A stretch of 32,994 nt of DNA. It comes from UBA7236 sp035439505. Lineage in GTDB: Bacteria > Bacteroidota > Bacteroidia > Chitinophagales > BACL12. The notes beneath the pieces were generated by a model. It made no database searches. It was not told the DNA's origin and saw only the letters and a program-made list of their open reading frames with translations. Below are positions 24,508 through 32,994 of this stretch, piece after piece. The stretch spans positions 1-32,994 of the forward strand of contig DAORKJ010000037.1 of NCBI GenBank assembly GCA_035439505.1, read 5' to 3'. Position 1 is the stretch's first letter, and the number at the start of each line of letters is the position of its first letter. The position numbers and the translations under genes are program-made.

Positions 24508-25335
24508 TTAAATATCATGCCATTTTTCCATCACGCCGGCGCCAAACAATGCAAAGTCGTATTTTACCGGGTCATTTTTATCAAATAATCTTAAATTTTC
24601 TGTTAATTCTAGTGCTGCTTGCCAGTCTGTTTGTTTGCGTTCCAGCAATCCGAGCGATTTTGCTACTCGCTCAACATGCACATCCAGCGGGCATATGAGC
24701 TGATGTGTCCCTATGTTTTTCCAACAGCCAAAGTCTACGCCTGTGGTGTTTGGTCTTACCATCCATCTTAAAAACATATTGATGCGTTTGCAGGCACTTT
24801 TCGTGGCCGGAGTAGCAATATGTTTGCGCGTTCGTTGCGGCGCATGCTCATCATTAAAAAAAGAATTGTGGAATTGAATGAGCATTTTTTCTACAGTTTT
24901 TTCTTTTTCAACGCCTTTAAATAAAAAGGCCGCTTCCAGACTATCATGGGCATTGTAGAATTGCTGAAAGAAGTGTAAAAAATATAAGGTGTCGGTATAA
25001 TTAAAAGTGCGGTGTTTAAAATGGGCGAAACGTTTTACATCCTGTTCAGTATGCCCAACAATAAAATCATAGGGCGCATTATCCATTAATGCAATCAAAG
25101 TATTTGCATTATTAATGATGGTTGTTCTTTGACCCCAAGATAACATGGCAGTCCAAAATCCAATTATTTCAATGTCCTGTAGTTTTGTAAACTGATGCGG
25201 AATACTAATAGGATCATTCGCAATAAACTCAGTATTATTATACCGATTTACCTTTTCATCAAGAAAAGTCTTTAAGCGCTTAAAGTCACGGCTATTAAAT
25301 TTATTGAGGTTTTGTCGGGGCATCAAAACCTTCAT
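24508..25335 (-). CDS. TIGR02757 (DUF2400) family protein
   Basis: The product has 275 residues from ATG 25335, or 271 from ATG 25323; both overlap the end of the PrsW gene, by 35 or 23 bases. Family blocks are NDPISIPHQFTKLQDIEIIG, AMLSWGQRTTIINNA and RTRKHIATPATKSACKRIN, then MFLRWMVRPN, ICPLDVHVERVAKSLGLL and the C-terminal VKYDFALFGAGV. The fold resembles HhH-GPD DNA glycosylases, but no activity is established as far as I know. Translation is likely coupled to prsW by the overlap. Confidence 0.92.
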   Translation of the reverse strand: MKVLMPRQNLNKFNSRDFKRLKTFLDEKVNRYNNTEFIANDPISIPHQFTKLQDIEIIGFWTAMLSWGQRTTIINNANTLIALMDNAPYDFIVGHTEQDVKRFAHFKHRTFNYTDTLYFLHFFQQFYNAHDSLEAAFLFKGVEKEKTVEKMLIQFHNSFFNDEHAPQRTRKHIATPATKSACKRINMFLRWMVRPNTTGVDFGCWKNIGTHQLICPLDVHVERVAKSLGLLERKQTDWQAALELTENLRLFDKNDPVKYDFALFGAGVMEKWHDI

Positions 25336-26074
25336 TTGGATTTATATCAACCGGTATTATTTCTAATGCTTTTTGTTTGGCATCAGGATGTGATTTATGC
25401 AATTTAATGGAGCGAACACTAAATCTGATACCTATTATCAGTGATACAATTGCACCGATATATAATCCCGGTGTATAATTTTGGAAAAGAAAAAAGTCGT
25501 AAAATCCATGTAAAATAGTGGCTAACAAAAATCCTCTGAACATTAATGAACGTTCATTTTTATGATTGAATTTTGCCAATCCCACAAAATAACCCATCAC
25601 AGCAGCAAATGTTGCATGCGCAGGAACAGCAGTCACAGCGCGCAAACCTGCAGTTTGCCAAGCACTACCTAAACTATCAGCACCAAAGATGTACATTAAA
25701 TTTTCAATGGTAGCAAAACCCATCCCAACCATTATTGCATAAATAATTCCATCGTATGGTTCATTGAAACTCGGTTTGCGATATGCATAATAACGTAGAA
25801 ATAAATATTTACAAAATTCTTCACTTGCAGCAATAATTACAAATGTGTATATGGCTATCGAAATAATAGAAGTCCCATTACTGCCCGGAACAATATTGGG
25901 TAATAAAGTTTCTAAAATAATAGCGGGTAAAACACTAAAACATCCTGCTAAAAAACTGACTAATAATACACCAAATGGCTCGCGATCATGTTTGTCTTTG
26001 GCATAAAAATAAATGATGATGGCAGCTGCCGGGCCAATGGCCAATGCTAAAAGTGCTAATGTTGCTAAATCCAT
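25301..26074 (-). CDS. PrsW-family intramembrane metalloprotease
   Basis: The product has 257 residues with about seven membrane segments. The putative zinc-site residues are all present: EEFCK (Glu85, Glu86, Lys89), GFATIEN (Glu124), PAHATFAAVMG (His153) and LHGFYDF (His189). By family knowledge PrsW-type enzymes cleave membrane substrates such as anti-sigma factors. No sigma/anti-sigma pair is visible in the window, so the substrate is unknown. The gene starts 33 bases after the metB-like gene and overlaps the next gene. Confidence 0.92.
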   Translation of the reverse strand: MDLATLALLALAIGPAAAIIIYFYAKDKHDREPFGVLLVSFLAGCFSVLPAIILETLLPNIVPGSNGTSIISIAIYTFVIIAASEEFCKYLFLRYYAYRKPSFNEPYDGIIYAIMVGMGFATIENLMYIFGADSLGSAWQTAGLRAVTAVPAHATFAAVMGYFVGLAKFNHKNERSLMFRGFLLATILHGFYDFFLFQNYTPGLYIGAIVSLIIGIRFSVRSIKLHKSHPDAKQKALEIIPVDINPNEGFDAPTKPQ

Positions 26075-26107
26075 GCGGTGTTTTTCCTAAATATAGTTAC
26101 AAATAAA

Positions 26108-27247
26108 TTACCCAATAGCAGTTTGTAAATCAGCTAATAAATCGTCAATATCTTCCACCCCAACACTTAACCTGATTAACGAATCCACTAATCCGTTTTT
26201 TAATCGTTCTTCTTTAGGGATAGATGCATGTGTCATGCTTGCCGGGTGGCCAATTAAACTTTCTACACCACCTAAACTTTCTGCTAATGAAAACAAATGT
26301 GTTGCAGATAAAATACGTGTTGCTTCAGTAAAATCATCTCCCTTTAACGTAAAGGAAACCATAGCCCCAAACATCCGCATTTGTTTTTTAGCGATTTCGT
26401 GATTTGGATGATCAGTAAATCCCGGCCAATAAACTTTTTCAACTTTCGGATGATTGCGTAAAAATTGTGCTATAACAGCAGCATTTTCACAACTGCGTTG
26501 CACACGTAAGTGCAATGTTTTAATACCGCGTAAAATCAAAAAACAATCCTGAGGCCCTGGCACCGCACCGGTTGCATTCTGAAGAAAATATAACTGATCG
26601 GCAAGGGCTTTATCTTTTACAATAACACAACCATGAATTACATCGCTATGACCACCTAAATATTTTGTTGCAGAATGTACTACGATATCTGCGCCTAAAT
26701 CAAGTGGGTTTTGCAAATATGGCGAAGCAAAAGTGTTATCTACGCAAACTAAAATACCATGTTTTTTAGCTATTGCACAAATAGCAACAATATCAATAAT
26801 ACTCAACATCGGATTGGTTGGTGTTTCAATCCAAATGAGTTTAGTATTTGCATTAATAAGTGGTTCAAGGTTGTTGGGATTGGTTAAATCGGCAAAATGA
26901 AACTGCATGCCAAATCGCGCATACACTTTTGTAAATGCACGATAGGTTCCGCCGTATAAGTCGTTCATGGCAATCACCTCATCGCCCTGACTAAACATTT
27001 TTATAATACCATCAGTAGCTGCCAATCCGCTCGAAAAGCAAATACCGAAATTGCCATTTTCCAAGGCCGCTAAATTTTTCTGTAACGCATCGCGTGTTGG
27101 ATTTTGCGTACGTGCATACTCATAACCTTTATGGTCACCAGGTGCATTTTGCACATAAGTGCTAGTCTGAAAAATCGGAGTCATAATCGCCCCAGTGCTT
27201 GGATCAGGATCAACTCCTGCGTGAATCACTTTCGTATTAAATTTCAT
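26108..27247 (-). CDS. metB: Cystathionine gamma-synthase/lyase family PLP enzyme
   Basis: The enzyme belongs to the trans-sulfuration family of fold I PLP enzymes. The product has 379 residues from ATG 27247, which gives the conserved start FNTKVIHAG; an in-frame ATG at 27268 adds seven residues. The PLP-binding lysine is Lys195 in HSATKYLGGHSD. YEYARTQNPTRD (43-54) and the C-terminal SLGGVESLIGHPASMTHAS block are typical. Sequence alone does not separate gamma-synthase (methionine synthesis) from beta- or gamma-lyase, and no other methionine gene lies nearby. Confidence 0.9.
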   Translation of the reverse strand: MKFNTKVIHAGVDPDPSTGAIMTPIFQTSTYVQNAPGDHKGYEYARTQNPTRDALQKNLAALENGNFGICFSSGLAATDGIIKMFSQGDEVIAMNDLYGGTYRAFTKVYARFGMQFHFADLTNPNNLEPLINANTKLIWIETPTNPMLSIIDIVAICAIAKKHGILVCVDNTFASPYLQNPLDLGADIVVHSATKYLGGHSDVIHGCVIVKDKALADQLYFLQNATGAVPGPQDCFLILRGIKTLHLRVQRSCENAAVIAQFLRNHPKVEKVYWPGFTDHPNHEIAKKQMRMFGAMVSFTLKGDDFTEATRILSATHLFSLAESLGGVESLIGHPASMTHASIPKEERLKNGLVDSLIRLSVGVEDIDDLLADLQTAIG

Positions 27248-27467
27248 GTTACTTGGTTTAATTAGCAAATTAGCTAATGTGGTGTAGCTGCGCTACATTA
27301 TTATGTCAAAAAAATGTCGAAGTAAGTTTAATCTAATCAACCCGCTTTTTATACTGATTTAGTTTAATAATTATAGTTGCAAAACAATATAAGTATTTAA
27401 TAATTTAGTTACTGTAAGCTAAGTTTAATCAGGTTCAATCAACTAATACATCAACACCCCAAATTAA

Positions 27468-27503
27468 ATCCGCTTTATCCGCGTCATCCGCGGCATCTGC
27501 GTT
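27468..27503. repeat. Four tandem 9-nt units of the ATCCGCGTC type in intergenic DNA
   Basis: Units ATCCGCTTT, ATCCGCGTC, ATCCGCGGC and ATCTGCGTT lie head to tail, GC-rich in an AT-rich 267-base gap between DUF1015 and metB. Short TCCGCGTCATCCGCG-type repeats are, as I recall, scattered between genes in many bacterial genomes; their role is unclear. The rest of the gap holds a small TGTAGC/GCTACA hairpin at 27283-27297 and nothing else I can name. Confidence 0.55.
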
Positions 27504-27514
27504 CCCTCTTCGAA

Positions 27515-28759
27515 TTAAAACGTATGGACAACCAATCCACTTCTCAACTTCGGTTCAAACCATGTTGATTTTGGAGGCATCACATTTCCGCTATCAGCAA
27601 TATTAATTAATTGTTGAATGGAAACCGGATATAAACTAATCGCCAACTGCATTTCACCGCTGTTCACTCTTTTTTCCAATTCACCTAATCCGCGAATTCC
27701 ACCAACAAAATCAATACGCTTATCAGTACGTTGATCTTTAATTCCCAGAATTGGATCTAAAATATGATTAGACATAATAGTAACATCTAAAACATCAATT
27801 GGGTCGTTATCATTATAAGTGCCCGGTTTTGCAGTTAATTTATACCAGGTTTTATTTAAATACAATCCAAAAGTGTGTAATGATTCAGGTTTATAAATGC
27901 TATCGCGTTTTTCAACTTCAAATTTTTCAGCAACGGCTTGTAAAATACCTTCAGAAGTATGTCCGTTCAAATCAGTTACCACACGATTGTAATCCATAAT
28001 CATCAACTGACTTGCAGGGAAAATTACACTTAAAAAGAAATTATATTCTTCGTTACCGGTATGGTTTGGATTTTTATCAGCAATAGCCTGTCCAACTTTA
28101 GCACTTGATGCACTTCGGTGGTGACCGTCAGCTATGTATGTGAATGGTACTTTTTCAGCAAATAATTGTATTAATGCCTGTACATCATGTGCATTATCAA
28201 TTAACCAAAATGTATGCTGAATACCATCTTCTGCTGTAAAATCATATACAGGATTGGTAGATGTAACTACTTTATTAATAATAGTATCAATATCGGCAAC
28301 ATCAGGATAAGTTAAGAAAACCGGCTCAGGATGACATTGTAATTCTGCCATATGGCGAATACGGTCGTTTTCTTTTTCTGGACGAGTGTATTCATGTTTT
28401 TTAATAATATCATTAAAATAATCCTGAATAGAAGAATTCGCAACTAAACCAACCTGAGCATGTCCGTTCATTATTTGACGGTAAGCATACATATTAGGTG
28501 TTGCATCTTGTAAAAAAGTGCCATTCGACTGAAAACGTTTCCAGTTTTCAACTGCTTTTGCATAAACGGCATCGGCATAATGATCAATATCGGCAGGTAA
28601 ATCAATTTCCGGTTTACAAACATGTAAAAATGAAATATCGTTACCGGCAGCTTCTTCGCGCGCTTCTTCACTGTTTAAAACATCGTAAGGACGGCTTGCT
28701 ACTTTGGCAGCTTGCTCCGGCTTTGGTCTCCAGCCGTTGAATGATCTTATTATGGCCAT
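27515..28759 (-). CDS. DUF1015 family protein
   Basis: The product has 414 residues. Family hallmarks are the start IRSFNGWRP..EQA..VASRPYDV, SFLHVCKPEID, YAYRQI, KKHEYTRPEKENDR (about 120-133), YIADGHHRSASS (208-219) and NRVVTDLNG. The ADGHHR motif resembles the active-site motif of ParB-like serine kinases (SbnI/SerK), although DUF1015 itself is not characterised as far as I know. It lies near serA and serC on the same strand, with one gene on the opposite strand between. A role in serine or phosphoserine metabolism is therefore an inference. Confidence 0.92.
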   Translation of the reverse strand: MAIIRSFNGWRPKPEQAAKVASRPYDVLNSEEAREEAAGNDISFLHVCKPEIDLPADIDHYADAVYAKAVENWKRFQSNGTFLQDATPNMYAYRQIMNGHAQVGLVANSSIQDYFNDIIKKHEYTRPEKENDRIRHMAELQCHPEPVFLTYPDVADIDTIINKVVTSTNPVYDFTAEDGIQHTFWLIDNAHDVQALIQLFAEKVPFTYIADGHHRSASSAKVGQAIADKNPNHTGNEEYNFFLSVIFPASQLMIMDYNRVVTDLNGHTSEGILQAVAEKFEVEKRDSIYKPESLHTFGLYLNKTWYKLTAKPGTYNDNDPIDVLDVTIMSNHILDPILGIKDQRTDKRIDFVGGIRGLGELEKRVNSGEMQLAISLYPVSIQQLINIADSGNVMPPKSTWFEPKLRSGLVVHTF

Positions 28760-28775
28760 AGTTGTATTTTTTGCG

Positions 28776-28783
28776 CAAAGATA
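28776..28783 (-). promoter_or_regulatory. -7 promoter element of DUF1015 gene
   Basis: On the minus strand TATCTTTG matches TAnnTTTG, 17 bases before the start codon, giving a leader of about ten bases. The -33 element is not clear. Confidence 0.5.
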
Positions 28784-29084
28784 GCAGAACTGTTTTCAAT
28801 TATGCCACTAGTTGACCAAATGCCCCTTTTTGACTTACGCGGTAAGGTTTTGTTGCTTTTATTGGGATGTAGTATCAATGCTCCTTCTGCGCTAACCTTT
28901 TCCTGAAAATGCTGTAAAGCAATGTGTTAGCGTGTTTTAATTAGGGGGAGATGTCATTTACAGCGGGCATGTGAAGATTTTTTCAGACATTAGAATTAAC
29001 CTTAGTTAACAACAATTACGGTCTCTATAGGATGGTAAGTCCGAAAAAATTACTACTTTTAGCTACAAATTAATAATTCAAAAT
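28784..29084. other. Intergenic region between DUF1015 and the T9SS protein gene
   Basis: About 300 bases with no gene seen on either strand. The right end has TACTTTTA near 29051, one base off the -7 consensus, as possible promoter for the plus-strand gene. I see no RNA gene or repeat. Confidence 0.5.
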
Positions 29085-29951
29085 ATGAAGAAACTTTACA
29101 CGCCAGGTAATGAAAGCAGATTAAAAGCCTACTCGGCAATGGCATTAGCACTAACTGCAGGTGCAACAACATTAGATGCAACCATTGTTTACAACGACAT
29201 TGAAGATGTAACAATCGAAATCGGCGATATGTATGATATCGATATCGATGGTGATGGCACACTCGATTTCCACTTTAGAGCTGGAACTATTGTAAGTTCA
29301 ACCAGCAGCGGTGTTTGGTCGTTCGGTTCAGTATTTGGCCTTTACACATCTTATACAGTTGGAAATTCTGGCAATCAATTAATCGGTTATCAAGGTAGTT
29401 TCTATAATTATGGTAGTGCTTTAGATGAAGGTGTAACAGTTGGTCCTGATGGTCCATGGTTATCTTATCCTAGCTATAGCAACTCTGCAGTTTTAGCTTC
29501 TAACTTCTATGGCAGCACATTCGGTGCCTTCCCTGGTCAGGGCGAAAAATTCTTAGGATTTAAATTTATGGTTGGCGATAATACACATTATGGCTGGATG
29601 AGAATTGAAGCTGATATCGATCCTGTGTTTATCACTATTATGGATTATGCTTACGAAAATGCACCTGATAAAGAAATTGAAACCGGTGATGAAGAATCAG
29701 TTGCAATTAATGAATTAACATCAAACGAAGTAAATATTTATGCTTTCGGAACATTGGTGAATATTATTAATGTAGCGAATTTAGAAAATGCCAATGCTAC
29801 TATTTATGATTTAAGTGGTAAACAAGTTGCTTCATCAGCGTTAACAAATGGATTGAATCAAATTGACTTGTCACAATTAGCAAGCGGCAATTATTTGGTA
29901 AATATTACCTGTGCAAGCGGCAATGCTTCAAAACAAGTATTTATTCAATAA
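29085..29951 (+). CDS. Secreted T9SS type A sorting-domain protein of unknown function
   Basis: The product has 288 residues. An atypical N-terminus (LKAYSAMALALTAGATTLDA) acts as signal peptide. The body has a calcium-like acidic loop DIDIDGDGTLDFHF (about 53-66) and Gly/Ser/Tyr-rich beta segments. A GDNTHYGWMRIEADI block follows, then AYENAPDKEIETGD, the pattern seen in small Bacteroidota surface proteins. Residues about 210-288 form the sorting domain (ATIYDLSGKQVASSAL, then LASGNYLVNI and KQVFIQ). It sits on the opposite strand between serA and DUF1015, interrupting what may once have been a longer serine cluster. Confidence 0.88.
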   Translation: MKKLYTPGNESRLKAYSAMALALTAGATTLDATIVYNDIEDVTIEIGDMYDIDIDGDGTLDFHFRAGTIVSSTSSGVWSFGSVFGLYTSYTVGNSGNQLIGYQGSFYNYGSALDEGVTVGPDGPWLSYPSYSNSAVLASNFYGSTFGAFPGQGEKFLGFKFMVGDNTHYGWMRIEADIDPVFITIMDYAYENAPDKEIETGDEESVAINELTSNEVNIYAFGTLVNIINVANLENANATIYDLSGKQVASSALTNGLNQIDLSQLASGNYLVNITCASGNASKQVFIQ

Positions 29952-29968
29952 TCAAATAATAAGTATCA

Positions 29969-30000
29969 ACAAAAATGTCCGCAATTGCGGACATTTTTGT
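29969..30000. terminator. Bidirectional intrinsic terminator
   Basis: A perfect palindrome of 32 bases (ACAAAAATGTCCGCAA and its complement) with T-runs on both strands lies between the converging ends of the T9SS gene and serA. Confidence 0.88.
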
Positions 30001-30014
30001 TTTGATAGAATAGC

Positions 30015-30935
30015 TTAATTCACTCTGAAAGTATCAATACCTTTATCAAGGAAATCGATTATTTGTTTAGCCGCAGCAATACCTGCGTTTACATTTGCTT
30101 CCTCTGTTTGTGCACCCATTTTTTTAGCAGGATAAAAAATACGTTTAGCGAATTTTTCATTAAATGCTGCTTCCATTTTAGGAACAAAATCAGAAACATA
30201 GGTAATATCGTTGCGCTCACCCATTAATTGTAACAAGTCAGTTTCATTAACAACGTCTAATCGTGCAGTATTAACTAACATACCATTTTTAGGTAATAAT
30301 TTTAATAAATGCATATTAATAACACCTTTGGTTTCGGCAGTAGAAGGAATATGCAGCGAAACATATTCGCAATGTTCGAAAATATCTTCAAAACTGCTTG
30401 CAGGTGTAACACCATCAATTTGTAATGCAAGGCGATCCATGTTGCGTTTGTAAGCAAAAACCTCCATACCGAATCCTCTGCCAATTTGCGCCATGTATCT
30501 ACCAATATTACCATATCCGATAATACCCAATCTTTTCCCACGTAGTTCGGTACCTGAACTCCCTGAAAATTGTTTACGCGCCATATATAACATCATGCCA
30601 AATGCACACTCAGCAACTGCATTTGCATTTTGACCCGGTGTGTTCATGCATACCACATTTTTTGCAGTAGCAGCATTTAAATCTAAATTGTCGTAGCCTG
30701 CACCTGCGCGAACAACAATTTTTAATTGATTACCGGCATTAATTACGTCGGCATCAACAATATCACTTCTTACTATAACAGCTGCAGCATCTTTAACGGC
30801 TTCGCATAATTGAGCTTTGTCAGTATAATTTTCTAATAACTGGATCGTATGGCCTGCGTTTGTAATTACTTTACTTATTTTTTCTACAGCATCTTTTGCA
30901 AACGGTTTTTCGGTTGCTAATAAAATAGTACTCAT
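30015..30935 (-). CDS. serA: D-3-phosphoglycerate dehydrogenase, short type with Lys in place of catalytic His
   Basis: The enzyme oxidises 3-phosphoglycerate to phosphohydroxypyruvate, the first step of serine synthesis. The product has 306 residues and ends after the catalytic domains, so it has no C-terminal ACT domain and should lack serine feedback by that route. The NAD-binding motif is GIIGYGNIGRYMAQIG (about 137-152). The substrate-binding RAGAGYDNLD and the catalytic arginine in NTARLDVVNE (Arg225) are present. The position of the usual catalytic histidine (PHIG) reads KKMGAQT, so His is replaced by Lys272. This matches the form described for Bacteroides and Entamoeba. serC lies upstream on the same strand. 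Confidence 0.94.
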   Translation of the reverse strand: MSTILLATEKPFAKDAVEKISKVITNAGHTIQLLENYTDKAQLCEAVKDAAAVIVRSDIVDADVINAGNQLKIVVRAGAGYDNLDLNAATAKNVVCMNTPGQNANAVAECAFGMMLYMARKQFSGSSGTELRGKRLGIIGYGNIGRYMAQIGRGFGMEVFAYKRNMDRLALQIDGVTPASSFEDIFEHCEYVSLHIPSTAETKGVINMHLLKLLPKNGMLVNTARLDVVNETDLLQLMGERNDITYVSDFVPKMEAAFNEKFAKRIFYPAKKMGAQTEEANVNAGIAAAKQIIDFLDKGIDTFRVN

Positions 30936-30963
30936 AAAATTGGAGGTTTAATATTTGAAGAGA

Positions 30964-30998
30964 TAAAAAAAGTTGCCACTAAATTTGAAGTGGCAACT
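30964..30998 (-). terminator. Terminator or attenuator between serC and serA
   Basis: Read on the minus strand, a perfect 10-bp stem (AGTTGCCACT, 30998-30989, with its complement 30980-30971) has an eight-base loop and is followed by seven T residues. It starts ten bases after the serC stop, so serA needs read-through or its own promoter in the short remaining space. Confidence 0.85.
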
Positions 30999-31007
30999 CG
31001 AAAATTA

Positions 31008-32075
31008 TTATCCTTTGCGTTTAGCAAATTCATCCATAAGATTAACTAAGAACTGAACGCTTTCAATTCCGAGTGCATTATATATAGATGCGCGCATGCC
31101 TCCAACACTTCTGTGACCGGCAAGGCCAATACATTTGTTTTCTTTAGCAAATTGTAAAAATTCAGGTTCAAGTGAACGATCTTCCATAATAAAGTTTACG
31201 TTCATCCAGCTGCGGTCTTCTTTAGCAACGGTGCCTTTAAATAAAGGATTAGCATCTATGGCACCATATAATAAATCTGCCTTAGCCTTATTGTCCGCTT
31301 CAATTTTTGCCAAACCGCGTTCTTTAATCCAACGCAATGTGAGCATGGTAACATATATAGGGAATACCGGAGGAGTATTAAACATACTACCTTCTTTAAT
31401 ATGCGTGCGGTAATCCATCATGGTAGGGATTTGTCTGTTCACTTTACCTAACAGGCTTTCTTTAACAATCACCATAGTTACACCGGCAGGGCCGATATTT
31501 TTCTGAGCACCTGCATAAATGAGGTCGAACTGATTATAATCCAATTGACGCGAAAACATATCAGAGCTCATATCTATTATATAAGGCACCGGTGAAACAG
31601 GGTAGCCATGGTATTGAGTCCCGTATATAGTATTGTTAGATGTGATATGGAAATACTTTAAAGTATCAGGGATTGTATATCCTTTAGGTATATAAGTATA
31701 GTTATCAGGCTCAGAAGTGGCAAGTTCGGCTACGTTGCCAAACAGTTTAGCTTCTTTTTGAGCTTTTTTAGCCCAGGTTCCGGTATTCGAATAACCGGCA
31801 GTTTCGTTGGTTTCAAGCAAGTTCATCGGAATCATACCGAATTGGGTGCTTGCCCCTCCGCCGAGGAAAAGTACTTTGTATTCATCCCCCAATCCGGCAA
31901 TTTCTTTGGTAAGCGCAACGGCTTCATCCATAACTGCCTGAAAATCTTTTGAGCGATGAGAGATTTCAAGAATCGACATTCCTATGCCGTTAAACTCAAT
32001 AGCAGCTTGGGCTGCTTGCTTTAGCACGGACTCAGGAAGTATGGCTGGGCCGGCATTAAAATTGTGAACTTTCAT
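31008..32075 (-). CDS. serC: Phosphoserine aminotransferase
   Basis: The PLP enzyme converts phosphohydroxypyruvate and glutamate to phosphoserine and 2-oxoglutarate. The product has 355 residues, usual for the family. Blocks are the N-terminal HNFNAGPAILPESVL, the LFLGGGASTQFGMIPMNLL region, SSDMFSRQLD and the PLP lysine motif YAGAQKNIGPAGVT. The C-terminal AGHRSVGGMRASIYNALG follows. It precedes serA on the same strand, so steps one and two of serine synthesis are adjacent; no serB is visible. It is divergent from the rRNA operon. Confidence 0.97.
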   Translation of the reverse strand: MKVHNFNAGPAILPESVLKQAAQAAIEFNGIGMSILEISHRSKDFQAVMDEAVALTKEIAGLGDEYKVLFLGGGASTQFGMIPMNLLETNETAGYSNTGTWAKKAQKEAKLFGNVAELATSEPDNYTYIPKGYTIPDTLKYFHITSNNTIYGTQYHGYPVSPVPYIIDMSSDMFSRQLDYNQFDLIYAGAQKNIGPAGVTMVIVKESLLGKVNRQIPTMMDYRTHIKEGSMFNTPPVFPIYVTMLTLRWIKERGLAKIEADNKAKADLLYGAIDANPLFKGTVAKEDRSWMNVNFIMEDRSLEPEFLQFAKENKCIGLAGHRSVGGMRASIYNALGIESVQFLVNLMDEFAKRKG

Positions 32076-32115
32076 ATTTTTTTTAAGATTTATTTTGATA
32101 TGTAAAATTAATCAC

Positions 32116-32123
32116 TACCTTTG
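32116..32123 (+). promoter_or_regulatory. Candidate distal rRNA promoter (P1)
   Basis: TACCTTTG at 32116-32123 has a TTTG at 32094-32097 in about the -33 position. It points toward the rRNA gene about 340 bases away with no gene between. Confidence 0.5.
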
Positions 32124-32295
32124 CACTCCCAATTCGTTCTTTACACCAAGATAGCAACCGAGAAAGCGGGTCAAAATTACAATTTCCGCCTATAAGAAGT
32201 AGCAATATTTCAAAAAATAGGTAAAGTGATAAAAAGCAGTGATGACGCGGGTTTTAAAGGAAAATAAAAAAAAGTTATATTTTTTTGCTTAAAAA

Positions 32296-32328
32296 TTTGA
32301 ATTTACGATTTCGGTTATGTTACCTTTG
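32296..32328 (+). promoter_or_regulatory. Candidate proximal rRNA promoter (P2)
   Basis: TTTG at 32296-32299 and TACCTTTG at 32321-32328 have near-standard spacing. It lies about 125 bases upstream of the mature 16S end. Confidence 0.6.
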
Positions 32329-32350
32329 TGTCCCATTTGAAAAAAGAGGG

Positions 32351-32394
32351 CTGTCGGAAAGACAGATTTTTTATAAGTTCTTTGAAGTATTGGA
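32351..32394 (+). promoter_or_regulatory. rRNA leader: short hairpin with T-run and boxA-like sequence
   Basis: CTGTC-GGAAA-GACAG (32351-32365) is followed by a T-rich run, then GTTCTTTGAAGTATTGGA (about 32377-32394). The latter is like the conserved leader seen before Bacteroidota 16S genes and is a candidate antitermination signal. Confidence 0.5.
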
Positions 32395-32454
32395 GAAACA
32401 ACTAGTAGCAAGTTCAGGATAAATAAGGAGCCACAGTAATTACAAAAATTTTTT

Positions 32455-32994
<540 letters not shown>

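Noticed and set aside
28784..29084. Possible tRNA or small RNA in the gap before the T9SS gene
   Set aside because: No cloverleaf, no terminator and no conserved motif could be found by eye.

Overview
The window is low-GC bacterial DNA from a member of the Bacteroidota. Four signs support this: the start of a Bacteroidota-type 16S rRNA gene at the right end, three secreted proteins with type IX secretion (T9SS) C-terminal sorting domains, repeated TAnnTTTG-type -7 promoter elements (often TACCTTTG), and a SerA of the kind found in Bacteroides. I cannot place it below phylum with confidence; a Chitinophagia/Saprospiria-like lineage is a guess. The sequence is a draft scaffold. Four runs of exactly 100 N (2848-2947, 5008-5107, 18304-18403, 21692-21791) are placeholders of unknown true size, and two of them split genes.

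Left part (1-11.5 kb). A large T9SS cargo protein with seven 60-residue repeats runs off the left edge. It is followed by about 0.8 kb of non-coding DNA with hairpins and two families of short repeats, leading into a Fic-domain gene with an AbiEi-like DNA-binding N-terminus. Next come a gap-split T9SS serine hydrolase, a two-gene operon for the compatible solute mannosylglycerate (mpgS-mpgP), a small membrane-anchored unknown, a TPR membrane protein, and a second Fic-domain gene with a winged-helix N-terminus. The second Fic gene has its own, unrelated array of short repeats directly upstream.

Middle part (11.5-22.6 kb). This is mostly housekeeping: a small outer-membrane protein, a zinc-ribbon membrane protein, citrate synthase, a hotdog-fold protein with a lipoprotein, clpS-aat (N-end rule), pdxH, and a carboxypeptidase-regulatory-like secreted protein. 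It also holds a sulfide-oxidation and sulfur-relay operon (sulfide:quinone oxidoreductase, one-cysteine TusE/DsrC, DsrE2-like) with possible Crp/Fnr-type sites. A tyrosine-catabolic fumarylacetoacetase with its centre missing is followed by a flavin-reductase-like gene.

Right part (22.6-33 kb). A DUF456 membrane protein converges on a co-directional minus-strand cluster: metB-like, PrsW, TIGR02757, a small unknown and a GT-C-like glycosyltransferase. Then come DUF1015, a T9SS protein, and serA and serC, with a terminator-like hairpin between serC and serA. An rRNA operon with two candidate promoters starts at the right edge.

The most unusual signal is that both Fic genes, which differ in sequence and in DNA-binding domain, are each preceded by a different array of short palindromic motifs. 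In the first the last motif overlaps the start codon. This suggests Fic enzymes that sense or repress through their own reiterated operators.
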